Shown in pieces: positions 33,392-42,306 of a DNA stretch of 63,993 nt. A program made the position numbers and the translations under genes. The notes below the pieces were generated by a model, which had not been told where the DNA came from, searched no databases, and saw only the letters and a list, made by a program, of their open reading frames with translations. Source of the DNA: Streptomyces typhae. GTDB taxonomy: Bacteria > Actinomycetota > Actinomycetes > Streptomycetales > Streptomycetaceae. The stretch lies in assembly GCF_009755605.1 (NCBI RefSeq), contig NZ_WPNZ01000038.1, forward strand, positions 1 to 63,993, read 5' to 3'. Numbering within the stretch: the stretch's first letter is position 1; every line of letters begins with the position of its first letter.

Positions 33392-36300
33392 TCAGTCCAT
33401 GTCCGCCAGTGCCTTGTACAGCGGCTCGTACAAGGCCTCGACCAGGGACTTGTTGATTTCGGGCACGGCGGATTCGGCACTGAAGTAGGGGGCGAGGAGT
33501 GCGCGCATGCTCGCCAGCAGGCTGGTGGCGGGGGTGTCGGTGGCTGCGAGGCCTGCCTCGCGCGGTGAGAAGGCGGCGTCGACGAATACGACGCGAGCGG
33601 GCACTCCGCCCCGCACAAGGCGGCCGATGACCTGCCACATCACGACCAGCTGGTCCCAGGTGAACGCCTCCTTCTCGGCCTTGGGGAGGCTGGTCCACGA
33701 CAGTCGGCGAGTCAGGAAGCGGTTCCAGGCGTGTCGGGCGTCGCGCCGGAAGGCGAGCCCCGCCCGGTCGGGGGTGCCTTCCCGGCGGGCGAGGTGCCGC
33801 AGGCCCTCGCCCGGGCCACGGATCTGCCGCACCGCCCAGTCGTTGACGGCCTGCACGGCGAGCGCGATGTCGTCGGGGCGGGGGTGGGGGCGAGCCAGGA
33901 AGTAGACGGTGCCGATGGCTGCCTTGCCTCCGGAAACGACAATGTTGTGGCCGCGTTCTACGGCGAGGAGCGGGGCGACGAGGAGTTCCCCGTCGGCCTG
34001 GCCGCCGCGCGCCCAGCCCGCCACGTCGCCGCGTCGCAGAGCCTTCGCCTCGGCGGTACGCGGCAAGGCGCTCCAGGCCGTGTCGAGGTCGGCGTCGTCG
34101 GAGACGAGCCGGGAGACCCGACCGGCCCATTCGGGGTTCGAGTTGAGGTACTCGGCGGCCCTGCGGGCCTCCTCGTAGCTGCCGACGAGGAGCAGCAAGC
34201 GGCGCCTCTCGGGGTCTTCGATGTCGTCGAGTTCTTGCTGGAGGGCGCTGACCGAGCCGGTGAGGCCGCGGTCGGGCTCGGCGAGCTGGTGCAGCATCTG
34301 GACGAGGGCGGCCGGACGTTCCTCCGGGTCACAGCCGGACAGCCGCAGCGGTCTTGTACTTCCGGGCCAGTACAGAAACTCCTTGCGGAACTCTGTGTTG
34401 AGGATGGCGCGCACCTCCTCCTTACGCGGGCGAAGCACCGCGCCGACGTCGGCGTGCACGTGGTAGCGGCTGGAGGTGCCGGCCCAGCTGGTGGCGGACA
34501 TCAGCATCAGGTGCGGGCCAGGCCGGCCGTCAACCGTCGGCAGGTCGGGCAGGCCGAGCAGGAGTTCGCGTCCCACACCGTTGCAGCGGAAGAAGCGCAA
34601 TTCGCCGCTCTGCTCGCCCTCTCTTCTCCTCTCGTCCAGCTGGAACTGGAAGCCGAGGACGTTGCCCATGGGGGACTCGGGCATTACGGGCTCGTAGTCG
34701 CGGGGCGGGCGACGGGAGAGCACGTTGGAGGCGGACTCCAGATTGAGGGCCGCCTCGACGCGTTGCCAGAGCCCGGTCATGAAGTTGAGCCGGTGGTGCA
34801 GGGCGGCGAGGACCAAGGTGAGTTCGAACCGGGGCACGTGGGGGTCGGGTCCGTCGTCGAGTCGTACGGCACCGTTGAGGAGCCGCTCCAGCACGGGCCG
34901 CACCTGGGTGCGGGTGTCTGAGCCGTGAGGGGCGTGCAGCAGACCGAGGGTGAGATGGACGAGCTCGTTGACGAGCGCGGTCCCCGCCGGGTCCCCCTCG
35001 GGTTCGGTATCGGAGGTACGGGGCTGGAGCGGGTCGTCACGGAAACGGTTGAGTACGCCGTCGATCCGCTCGCGCTGCGCAAGGCGCTGGGCCTCGGGCA
35101 TCCCCTCGGACACGGTGCTTTCGTCCACATCCTTGAGGTCGGGGAACCAGGCGTTGATGAGCCACTGGTGGAGGGTGACCGCGCTGAAGTAGTCCTGGGT
35201 GATCCAGTGGCGCAGCGCACGGTTCTGGATGAGGCGCGAGTACAGCCGGTCGGTGGCGTGGCGCACGGTGTGAGTAGCGTTCGTCCAGTCGTCGATGTCC
35301 CGCGCCGAGAGCTGGAGTCGCGCCTGACCGGCGAGTTCGGCAAGGGCGTGGGCAGCGACCTCGTCGATCCACGAGTTCGGGGCGCGTCCGGCGAGAGTGG
35401 TGGCGGGAGCGAACGCTGTGTCGAGCTGCATCTGCACCCGGTCCGCCTCGTCCACGATGACCAAGTCGCTCATCCGGCAGGCGAGTTCGAGGTAACGTAG
35501 CCGCTGCTGCTGAAGCTGTTCGGGCACAGCAGTGTGGACGAGACTCGCGGGAGTGGCCACCCATACCCGGGCGTCGACGAGTTGACGGGCCGAGTGATGG
35601 CGAGGGCAGCGGGACCACAGGGGGCAGCCGTGACGCTGCGGGCGTTCGTCGTCCGTGGACGCGGCACTCGCAGCGGGTTCGGCGGCCGCTGCCCCGTCGA
35701 GAGCCTCACCATCGTCATCAGGGTCTGTCTCGGAACCCTCCCTGGCGAACAGCCCTTCTCGCGGGTCCGCCGCCTCCGTGGGTGTCCGGCGCACCTCATA
35801 GAGGTTTCCGCATGGCGCTTCACCGACGCGCAGCGGTCGCTCCGCCTCCATGCCGCGCAGGGCGTCGAGTGGGCAGGCGCTATTGACGTGGTCGAAGCCG
35901 TCGTGCCAGTGGGTGAGGAGGCTCGGGGCGCCGCTCGACGCGATGCGTCGGTGGAGTCGCTGGATATGGCGCTCACGCGTGGAGTGGCCGAGTACGGGTG
36001 CGGTCGGCACGCCTAGGCGGTCCAGGAGTCCGGTGAGGGACAGAGCTTCGGCGACATCGCCGACGACGACGGTGATCCGCAGCCCGCGTTCGGTGACGGC
36101 CCAGAAGGTGAGGATGTCGCGCAGGGTGCTCTTGCCGGCGCCGACCATGCCGACGAGGTGGAGAAGCCGGTCGATACGCAGGGTGTCGCTCTGCTCGAAC
36201 TTGCCCCGTCCTTCGTCGCGTACAAACAGCTCGACGCGCCTCAGGCGCTGCAGCCAGTGGCCACGCGCGGTGTCCGGGGCCTGTGACTCGATCGCGTCCA

Positions 36301-36931
36301 TGCGGCGTGCGGCGGCCTCCAGCTCACGCCACTCGACGGTGATCGGCTCACCCTTGCCGGGCAGCGGCGCATCGAGGTCATGTGCGGCCGTCGGTCCGTC
36401 CGGAAGCAGGTCCTCGGTGAAGGTGACGGCGTACCGGCGGTCGCGGACGGGGAAGACGTAGTCTCCGGCCTGAGCGTGCGGCAGTCGGTGGCGCGCGTAC
36501 GGGGGTGGCTCGCCGAGCACCTTCTCGTAGCGCTCGAAGCGGCGTGCGGCCCGCGCGGGCGAGCGACGCACGGGCACGGACTCCGCGGATGCGAGATCGT
36601 ATCCGCGCAGTTCCTGGGGAACGGCGAGGTAGGACTCGAGAGCGAGCAGCCATTCCCGGCGCCTGCGCAGGGGCAGCAGGTAGTGCCGAGCTCGCCGGAC
36701 GCGCAGTCGCTGCGCGTCGGTGGTGATGTCGCCGAACGCCTCCCCGAACGGGTAGCCACTGACGAGTGTCCACGTGTCGACGGCGGCTCGGCCCGGCATG
36801 ACCGACTCCAGGAGGTACAGGCCGAGTTCCACATCGAGGAGATCGCCGGGGTTGAAGGAGCGGGGTCCGTCCTTCCATGCGTCTTTCAAGGGGGCGGTCA
36901 GCCCGCGGTGCCAACCGCTGCGGTCACGCAT
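33392..36931 (-). CDS. DinG/Rad3-like helicase of the pPIWI_RE module
   Basis: ATG 36931 has AAGGAG at seven bases and overlaps the REase stop by 8 nt; the longer frame to 37336 is antisense-like. The 1179-residue protein has Walker A LVGMVGAGKSTL (about residue 245), four spaced cysteines (ACPLDALRG, APCGNLYEV, HGCPLWSRCPRHH) that could hold an Fe-S cluster as in DinG/XPD, the DEAD-type box DLVIVDEADRVQ (about 490), LMLMSATSWAGTS (about 810) and a motif VI-like WQVIGRLVRGGVPARVVFVD (about 1090). It would unwind DNA or R-loops for the pPIWI_RE protein. This is the standard helicase partner in pPIWI_RE loci. Confidence 0.8.
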   Translation of the reverse strand: MRDRSGWHRGLTAPLKDAWKDGPRSFNPGDLLDVELGLYLLESVMPGRAAVDTWTLVSGYPFGEAFGDITTDAQRLRVRRARHYLLPLRRRREWLLALESYLAVPQELRGYDLASAESVPVRRSPARAARRFERYEKVLGEPPPYARHRLPHAQAGDYVFPVRDRRYAVTFTEDLLPDGPTAAHDLDAPLPGKGEPITVEWRELEAAARRMDAIESQAPDTARGHWLQRLRRVELFVRDEGRGKFEQSDTLRIDRLLHLVGMVGAGKSTLRDILTFWAVTERGLRITVVVGDVAEALSLTGLLDRLGVPTAPVLGHSTRERHIQRLHRRIASSGAPSLLTHWHDGFDHVNSACPLDALRGMEAERPLRVGEAPCGNLYEVRRTPTEAADPREGLFAREGSETDPDDDGEALDGAAAAEPAASAASTDDERPQRHGCPLWSRCPRHHSARQLVDARVWVATPASLVHTAVPEQLQQQRLRYLELACRMSDLVIVDEADRVQMQLDTAFAPATTLAGRAPNSWIDEVAAHALAELAGQARLQLSARDIDDWTNATHTVRHATDRLYSRLIQNRALRHWITQDYFSAVTLHQWLINAWFPDLKDVDESTVSEGMPEAQRLAQRERIDGVLNRFRDDPLQPRTSDTEPEGDPAGTALVNELVHLTLGLLHAPHGSDTRTQVRPVLERLLNGAVRLDDGPDPHVPRFELTLVLAALHHRLNFMTGLWQRVEAALNLESASNVLSRRPPRDYEPVMPESPMGNVLGFQFQLDERRREGEQSGELRFFRCNGVGRELLLGLPDLPTVDGRPGPHLMLMSATSWAGTSSRYHVHADVGAVLRPRKEEVRAILNTEFRKEFLYWPGSTRPLRLSGCDPEERPAALVQMLHQLAEPDRGLTGSVSALQQELDDIEDPERRRLLLLVGSYEEARRAAEYLNSNPEWAGRVSRLVSDDADLDTAWSALPRTAEAKALRRGDVAGWARGGQADGELLVAPLLAVERGHNIVVSGGKAAIGTVYFLARPHPRPDDIALAVQAVNDWAVRQIRGPGEGLRHLARREGTPDRAGLAFRRDARHAWNRFLTRRLSWTSLPKAEKEAFTWDQLVVMWQVIGRLVRGGVPARVVFVDAAFSPREAGLAATDTPATSLLASMRALLAPYFSAESAVPEINKSLVEALYEPLYKALADMD

Positions 36932-38123
36932 CGAGCTCTCCTTCCTGGGGTTTCGGTGTCGTTCGATGTATCCTCCGCGCCGGCCGGGCGGTTTCGGGCT
37001 CGGTGCGCCGCACGCTGCGGGCCAGGGTGCTTTTCGCCTGCCGCACGACCTCCTCGTCCGTGAGTAGGCTGACGTGGCCTTCGACTCCCTCGGGCAGATG
37101 GTGGTGGAAGACTTCGCGGTAGCCGTCCCTCTCGTTGAACCTGTAGGAGGGCACGACGAGCAGTCCCCGGTCGTAGGGCGGTTCGCCGCGCAGGGCGGTG
37201 GTGGTCCCGCCCAGCAGCGCGGGGTTGGCTCGGTCCTTGACGTCGATGCCCCATGCCCGGCCGTCAGGAAAGACGACACGGAGGTCGTACGCGTCGAAGT
37301 TGGGCCACATCGAGACGTCAAGGCCGAGTGCGACAAGCCGTCGTTCCAGGTCGGTCTCGGCCAGTCCGGGGCCGGTGATAAAGACGCGAAGCGGCCTGGT
37401 GAGGAGGTACAGACCGCCGTCGGCCCCGGGTTTGAGGCGTTCTCCGACGGCTACGGGCCTCCTGCGGCAACGGTCGAGCGTGCAGGCGTATCCGTCGTCC
37501 CGCAAGGGCACCAGCAGACATCCGCAACCGTCGCACAGCGTGCACTGCCCATGGCTGACATAGGCGGCGGTGACCGGCTCGTAGCACCGCTTCACGGTGT
37601 CGAGCAGCGGTGACAGGTCTAAGTAGGCGCTGAGCAGGGCGAGTTCGACACCGGTCAGGACGGGGCGCTCGATGAGCAGCCTACGGAAGGCGGTGTAGGA
37701 GTCGGGGGCTTTGGCCGCCCGGCACAGGGTGAGTGCCTCCTTGAGCAGTGCGTTCTCGATCTGCTCGGCAGCCGGATCGGGTGCGAAGACGGCCCACTCC
37801 AGGCACTCCTGGGCGGGTGCACCGGTGTCCGCGTCGACCAGCCGCAGGTCACCGATGTGCTGGTCTTCGAGGAGATACGGCCACCAGTCTGCCAGTGGGC
37901 GCGCAGCCGCCCACCGGGCGAGCTGCGGCACACTGCCGGGGGCCGGACGCCCGGTGCGCAGACAGACGAGTACGAGATGGTTGTAGGCGGCCTGCACGAC
38001 ATCGGGGTAGACGGGATCGGCGGGCGTGCGCAACTGGGACAGGCGTACCAAGGCGGTGGCGACCAGCCTCAGTAGTCGCTCGGACTCGGCACCTGCGACA
38101 TCCGAGGGTTCAACGGCGGCCAC
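36924..38123 (-). CDS. REase-fold nuclease associated with pPIWI_RE
   Basis: GTG 38123 lies inside the end of the preceding nuclease gene (14-nt overlap) and gives a 399-residue protein. Its N-terminal two-thirds are helical. A zinc-binding segment follows (CTLCDGCGCLLV, then YACTLDRCRRRP, about residues 190-215), then a restriction-endonuclease fold with FDAYDLRVVFPDG and WGIDVKDRANP (about 280-305). The Asp and the D-V-K triad are the expected PD-(D/E)XK residues. This architecture is the REase that accompanies pPIWI_RE proteins and DinG helicases in the published three-gene systems. Tight overlaps on both sides show translation as one unit. Confidence 0.75.
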   Translation of the reverse strand: MAAVEPSDVAGAESERLLRLVATALVRLSQLRTPADPVYPDVVQAAYNHLVLVCLRTGRPAPGSVPQLARWAAARPLADWWPYLLEDQHIGDLRLVDADTGAPAQECLEWAVFAPDPAAEQIENALLKEALTLCRAAKAPDSYTAFRRLLIERPVLTGVELALLSAYLDLSPLLDTVKRCYEPVTAAYVSHGQCTLCDGCGCLLVPLRDDGYACTLDRCRRRPVAVGERLKPGADGGLYLLTRPLRVFITGPGLAETDLERRLVALGLDVSMWPNFDAYDLRVVFPDGRAWGIDVKDRANPALLGGTTTALRGEPPYDRGLLVVPSYRFNERDGYREVFHHHLPEGVEGHVSLLTDEEVVRQAKSTLARSVRRTEPETARPARRIHRTTPKPQEGELDA

Positions 38124-39777
38124 GACGCACCTCCTCGGGGGCGCTCGCGCACCACTCGGTAACGGGGCAGGTGCGGCAGTGGGCGCCGGGCCTGGGCGTG
38201 AAGACCTCGTCACCGCGCCACGCATCGACGTACTCCCGCACAAGCCGACGGGCAGCTTCGACGCGCTTGGGCTCGTTGCACGGCTCGATGTACGAAGGGT
38301 CGCCACTGTCCGGCCGCAGCACCTCCAGCTCGACTCGTGAGCCCGTTGGGGTGCCGCCGAAGGCCCCGTCGGCAAGAAGGACGGCGGCGAGGGCGAGTTG
38401 CGGGTCGGTGGTGAAGGGGTCCCGGCTCATCCAAGCATCCGGGCTCTGAGTCGTCTTGGTCTCGCGCCACACCCATGAGCCATGCTCCAGGTAGAGCAGG
38501 TCCGGTTTCACGATCAGGACGGCATGGGCGTGCGGATCGTAGAAGGCGCGGCGGGGCTCGGGTAGCACGGTCGTGACGCCGTCGTTGAGGAACGGGCACA
38601 TGTCGATGTGCTGGGCGAGCATCCTGGACCCGATGCGAGCCCACTCGCCGGTCATGCGCAGCTCCCCGTCACCCCAGGCGGTGTCGCTCCAGGGCATGTC
38701 CGCGCCCCCACACGGCGTCAGGAGACCGCTGCTGTGGTTGGCCTCCAGATGGGCGTGGATGGCCTTGCCGAGCTGGTTCTCCGGGGAGTACTCGCGGGTG
38801 CGGGGGAGGTGCTGAGCGTAGGAGAAGTACATCTGCGGACACTTGCGGTAGTAGCGCAGGTGGCTGGCGGACAGCTCCCGCAGCGGGAAGGGGCCTCGGC
38901 CGGCGGGGATGCCGAGCAGGCCGGGCAAACGAACCGGAGCGTCACAGGTCTCCAGCCGGCGGCAGCCCGCGCAGCTGCCGCCGGGCGTTGCGGGGCCGCC
39001 GCCCACGATCTCCTTGACGCGCGCTTCGGCATGCTGTTTGTAGTAGGCGCGGACCTGGTCGGGCCCGCCCTCGAAGAGGAGCCGGTACGAGCCGTCGTGC
39101 AGCCCGGTGAGGGCCACACGCACGTGGTCGACGGGCTCGGCACCGAGCAGCCGATACGGGTGCCAGGGCTTGGCGCCCTGCCGTGCGGGTTCCCCGAGGG
39201 CGGCGGCGAGGGCGGCGATCGCGATGCGGTCCTTCGGGACGGATCGGGGGTCGGCGCTGCCGTAGCAGAGGAAGGAGAACTCGCGAAGCCGCCGTCCCGG
39301 GTTGTGGTGGCAGGCCCCCCAGCCGGTCAGCTCCCACGTCCGCCCGTCTACCTCCCGCATCCGCACCCACGGGCCGGCAGCGGGAATCACAGGAGGCGCC
39401 TCCTTGGGCCGGTCGCGTTCGAGCCATCGCTCTACGGCGTGCCGTAGGAAGCGGTGCTGGGCCCGGTGGAGGGAACGCCCGGCAGAGTCTTCGGCCTGCC
39501 GCACGGCGTCTTGTGGGGCCATGCCCTCGCACTCGACGCGTCGCACAGCGGCCAGGACGAGGCCGAGGACGAAGTTCTCCAGATACGGCTTCGGCCGCTC
39601 GATGCGGCGGCCAGGCCAGGCGTTCGGCCGCGTTTTGCCCTCCGCGAAGCGCAGGCAGGTGTACTGGCCGTCCGTCGCGTGCGAAGCCTGCACCCGAATC
39701 AGCGCGCCGCTGCCGGTCATCCCCTCCGGGGGCGGCCACTCCGGCACCGCCGCCCCGCCCCTGCCACTGTCCTGCAC
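38110..39777 (-). CDS. Cas4/RecB-like Fe-S PD-(D/E)XK nuclease, first gene of the pPIWI_RE operon
   Basis: GTG 39777 has AAGGGAG seven bases upstream; the frame further out to 40542 is the shadow of the divergent gene. The 555-residue protein has an N-terminal region of unknown fold, then a RecB/Cas4-type nuclease: ASHLRYYRKCPQMYF (about residue 306), LIVKPDLLYLEHGSWVWRET (about 420-440, with Asp and E-T-K), and CRTCPVTEWC near the C-terminus. One Cys in KCP plus three in Cx2Cx5C is the Fe-S pattern of Cas4 and AddB. A further CAGCRRLETC lies at about 270. A nuclease of this kind is not part of the minimal three-gene pPIWI_RE system as I know it. Confidence 0.75.
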   Translation of the reverse strand: MQDSGRGGAAVPEWPPPEGMTGSGALIRVQASHATDGQYTCLRFAEGKTRPNAWPGRRIERPKPYLENFVLGLVLAAVRRVECEGMAPQDAVRQAEDSAGRSLHRAQHRFLRHAVERWLERDRPKEAPPVIPAAGPWVRMREVDGRTWELTGWGACHHNPGRRLREFSFLCYGSADPRSVPKDRIAIAALAAALGEPARQGAKPWHPYRLLGAEPVDHVRVALTGLHDGSYRLLFEGGPDQVRAYYKQHAEARVKEIVGGGPATPGGSCAGCRRLETCDAPVRLPGLLGIPAGRGPFPLRELSASHLRYYRKCPQMYFSYAQHLPRTREYSPENQLGKAIHAHLEANHSSGLLTPCGGADMPWSDTAWGDGELRMTGEWARIGSRMLAQHIDMCPFLNDGVTTVLPEPRRAFYDPHAHAVLIVKPDLLYLEHGSWVWRETKTTQSPDAWMSRDPFTTDPQLALAAVLLADGAFGGTPTGSRVELEVLRPDSGDPSYIEPCNEPKRVEAARRLVREYVDAWRGDEVFTPRPGAHCRTCPVTEWCASAPEEVRRGRR

Positions 39778-40005
39778 GGTCCGTCTCCCTTGGCAACTGC
39801 GGTGCCTACGGCACACCCCACCCGTCGCTGCGGCCCCCTGAGGCGACCGTGGTGAGACCGTACCATCCGAGAGCGTGAACATAGCCAACCAAGACATGTG
39901 ATCTAGAGTCCCTTCTATTGTGATCCTGGCCATCGCACTCGAATTCACGTAGGGTCGACCGCGCACCACCCCCCCGAGCTGCCGGAAGACGAGGAGCCGA
40001 GGAGT
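39778..40005. promoter_or_regulatory. Divergent promoter region between pPIWI_RE operon and HTH-methylase operon
   Basis: These 228 bp separate two divergent operons and include the most A/T-rich DNA of the island (about 39880-39950). The heptamer TGTGATC occurs twice in direct orientation at 39897-39903 and 39919-39925, 22 bp apart, i.e. on the same helix face. That suits a dimeric or paired regulator. The HTH-bearing methylase homologue encoded to the right is the obvious candidate. Ribosome binding sites lie at both ends (GAGGAG before 40006, AAGGGAG before 39777). Confidence 0.45.
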
Positions 40006-42216
40006 ATGACGACAGGCCGAGTGGAGGTGACCGCGGCGGACATCGCCCGGTTCGCCGAGGTGAAACCGACTGCCGTCAGCAACTGGCGCAAGCGGCACGA
40101 CGACTTCCCCCAGCCCGTGGGCGGCACCGACCGCAGCCCCCGATTCGACCTCGCCGAGGTCGAGGAGTGGCTCGGGCGCCAGGGCAAGGCCCGGCGTATC
40201 GCGGTGGCCGAGCGGCTGTGGCAGAGCTTCGAGTCCGCAAGGGCCGGCAGTGCTGCCGAGGACGCCCTGGCCCTCACCGGCCTGCTTTTGTTCCATCTCC
40301 ACCGCTACCCCGGTGCACAGAGCCCGCGGGACAAGGCGGACCTGGTCCGGATGATGGAGCGCGCCGAGCACACCTTCGCCGAGGCTCCCGGCGGCACGGT
40401 CGGTAGTCTCGGTGAACTCCTCAGCTCCCTTCAGTACGAGCTCGGCACTCGGCTGCTGGCCCTCCTGGCCACCGCCGCCGAGGCCGCGGCAGCCGACGGC
40501 GCGCGCGCCACTTTCGACGACCTGTGCGCCCGCTTCCTGCACCAGGGCCCCCGCTCCGGCCTCGCCGCCACCCCCCGTGGGCTCGCCGACCTAATGGTTA
40601 CCCTCGCCGGGCCGCCCACTGAGGGTCCGGTTCTCGACGCCTCCTGCGGTAGCGGAACGTTCCTCCTCGCCGCCGCTGAACTGGGTGCAACCCCCGTTCG
40701 GGGCCAGGAGCTCAGCCACTCCCTCGCCCTCCTCGCCGCCCTCCGGCTGGCCTTCCGCAACACCGATCCGGCAGCGACGGCCGTCTCCTTCGACGTGCAC
40801 ACCGGCGATTTCCTGCGTCGCCCCGCGTTCCGCCCCGGGCGCGCGACGGCCGTCGTCGGTCACCCACCGTTCGCCGACCGCAACTGGGGCCACGAAGAAC
40901 TCGTCGACCATGTGGGCTGGGAGTACGGCATCCCACCGCGCGGCGAGTCGGAACTGGCCTGGATCCAGCAGGCCCTGGCCCATGCTGCTCCGGGTGCGCC
41001 CGTGGTCCTCCTCTTGCCCCCGGCGGTCGCCTTCCGTACGTCCGGTCGCCGCATCCGCCAGGAACTTCTGCGCCGTGGAGCGCTACGCGCGGTGATTTCC
41101 CTTCCCGCCGGGTACGCGGCCCATTACGCACTCGCCTTGCAGATCTGGGTTCTGCGCCGCCCTGAACCGGGTGAACTTCCTCCTGCCCGCGTCCTGTTGG
41201 CAGACAGCGGGGAGGAGCAGGACCCGCGCATGCTGATCCAGGATCTCTGGGCTCGGTACGTGGCGGCGGCCGATGGCGATGCCTTCTCGTTCCCGGAACG
41301 CCCCGGCGTGGCTCGACTGGTCCCCGTGATGGATCTCCTCGACGACGACGTGGACCTGACCCCTCGCCGCCATCTGCCCCAGTCCGCCACACTCGGCGTG
41401 AGTGCCGAAACTCTGGACGCGGGCCGCACCGCCGTGGACGAGACCCTGCGCGTGCTCAGGTCCGCGCTGCCCACCGTCGGCGCGCTCCCTGACCTGCCGG
41501 ACCTGACGGAGGCAGCGCGCGCGGGCGTCCGCATCGCCACCCTCGCCGAGCTGGCCAAGAGCGGCGTTGTGGTGCTGCGCCGCCCCGCCCACACGGAGCG
41601 CCAACGTCCGGCTGCCGATGCCCACCGTGGGCAGACCGGCTCTGCTCCGCCCCCCACCCCTGGCCCCGGGGAGGCTCTCTTTCTCACCGCGCGAGACGTT
41701 GTGACCGGTCGGCGGCCGTCCGAGGTCGGTCCAGCCCCCGACGACATCGTCCAGCACCAGCCGGTGCGCGTCGGTGACGTCTTGCTGCCCGTAACCGCCC
41801 GCAGCGTCGTAGCCCGCGTCGCCACCGCCGAGGATGCGGACGCCTACCCGGCGGCCACCCTGCACCACATCCGCGTGGCCAACACCGACATCCTGGATCC
41901 CTGGTACCTGGCCGGCTTCCTCTCCAGCGTGGAAGGCGCGCACCAGGCCGCCTCCACCGCCAGCAGTCTCGGTTCCCACACCCGCCTGGACCCGCGCCGT
42001 GTCCGTGTCCCACTGTTCCCCATTGACCGGCAGCGCGCGTACGGGGCGGCGTTCCGCGCCGTGGCCGACTTCAGCCGCCTCCTGCGCACGGTGCACGACA
42101 TGGGGCAGGATCTGGCCAGGGATGCCACGGAGGCAGTGGCGGGGGCACTGCGCGGCCGGGGCGGTGCGGAGGCCCACGACGCGCCGGCGGGTGCACGGGC
42201 CGACGTTGCTCGGTGA
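40006..42216 (+). CDS. N-6 DNA methylase homologue with N-terminal HTH and altered catalytic motif
   Basis: The 736-residue protein begins with a helix-turn-helix (AADIARFAEVKPTAVSNWRK, then FDLAEVEEWL). A helical linker and a type I-like methylase domain follow: motif I LDASCGSGTFLLAA (about residue 211) and motif IV VVGHPPFADRNWGHEEL (about 285). In active N6-adenine methylases motif IV is N/D/S-PP-F/Y; here the first position is His. The last 200 residues (TLHHIRVANTDILDPWYLAG, SSLGSHTRLDPRRVRVPLFP) resemble a half HsdS specificity domain. It may bind specific DNA without methylating it and regulate the locus, or have an unusual activity. It heads the type I operon, 90 bp before hsdM. Confidence 0.65.
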   Translation: MTTGRVEVTAADIARFAEVKPTAVSNWRKRHDDFPQPVGGTDRSPRFDLAEVEEWLGRQGKARRIAVAERLWQSFESARAGSAAEDALALTGLLLFHLHRYPGAQSPRDKADLVRMMERAEHTFAEAPGGTVGSLGELLSSLQYELGTRLLALLATAAEAAAADGARATFDDLCARFLHQGPRSGLAATPRGLADLMVTLAGPPTEGPVLDASCGSGTFLLAAAELGATPVRGQELSHSLALLAALRLAFRNTDPAATAVSFDVHTGDFLRRPAFRPGRATAVVGHPPFADRNWGHEELVDHVGWEYGIPPRGESELAWIQQALAHAAPGAPVVLLLPPAVAFRTSGRRIRQELLRRGALRAVISLPAGYAAHYALALQIWVLRRPEPGELPPARVLLADSGEEQDPRMLIQDLWARYVAAADGDAFSFPERPGVARLVPVMDLLDDDVDLTPRRHLPQSATLGVSAETLDAGRTAVDETLRVLRSALPTVGALPDLPDLTEAARAGVRIATLAELAKSGVVVLRRPAHTERQRPAADAHRGQTGSAPPPTPGPGEALFLTARDVVTGRRPSEVGPAPDDIVQHQPVRVGDVLLPVTARSVVARVATAEDADAYPAATLHHIRVANTDILDPWYLAGFLSSVEGAHQAASTASSLGSHTRLDPRRVRVPLFPIDRQRAYGAAFRAVADFSRLLRTVHDMGQDLARDATEAVAGALRGRGGAEAHDAPAGARADVAR

Positions 42217-42306
42217 ATCCCCGCTCTTGCCGCCACCGGCCCGGCTTTCCCGGTGCCCCCGAGTTCCCCTGACCCCAACTCCCAAGAAGTGTAAGGACGT
42301 ACGGAC

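Noticed and set aside
36932..37336. Extension of the DinG-like helicase to 1314 residues
   Set aside because: The added part overlaps the REase gene in another frame and is Ser/Arg/Pro-rich shadow code; ATG 36931 with AAGGAG is the credible start.
39778..40542. Extension of the Fe-S nuclease to 810 residues
   Set aside because: The extra residues are antisense to the HTH-methylase gene and low in complexity; GTG 39777 has a proper ribosome binding site.
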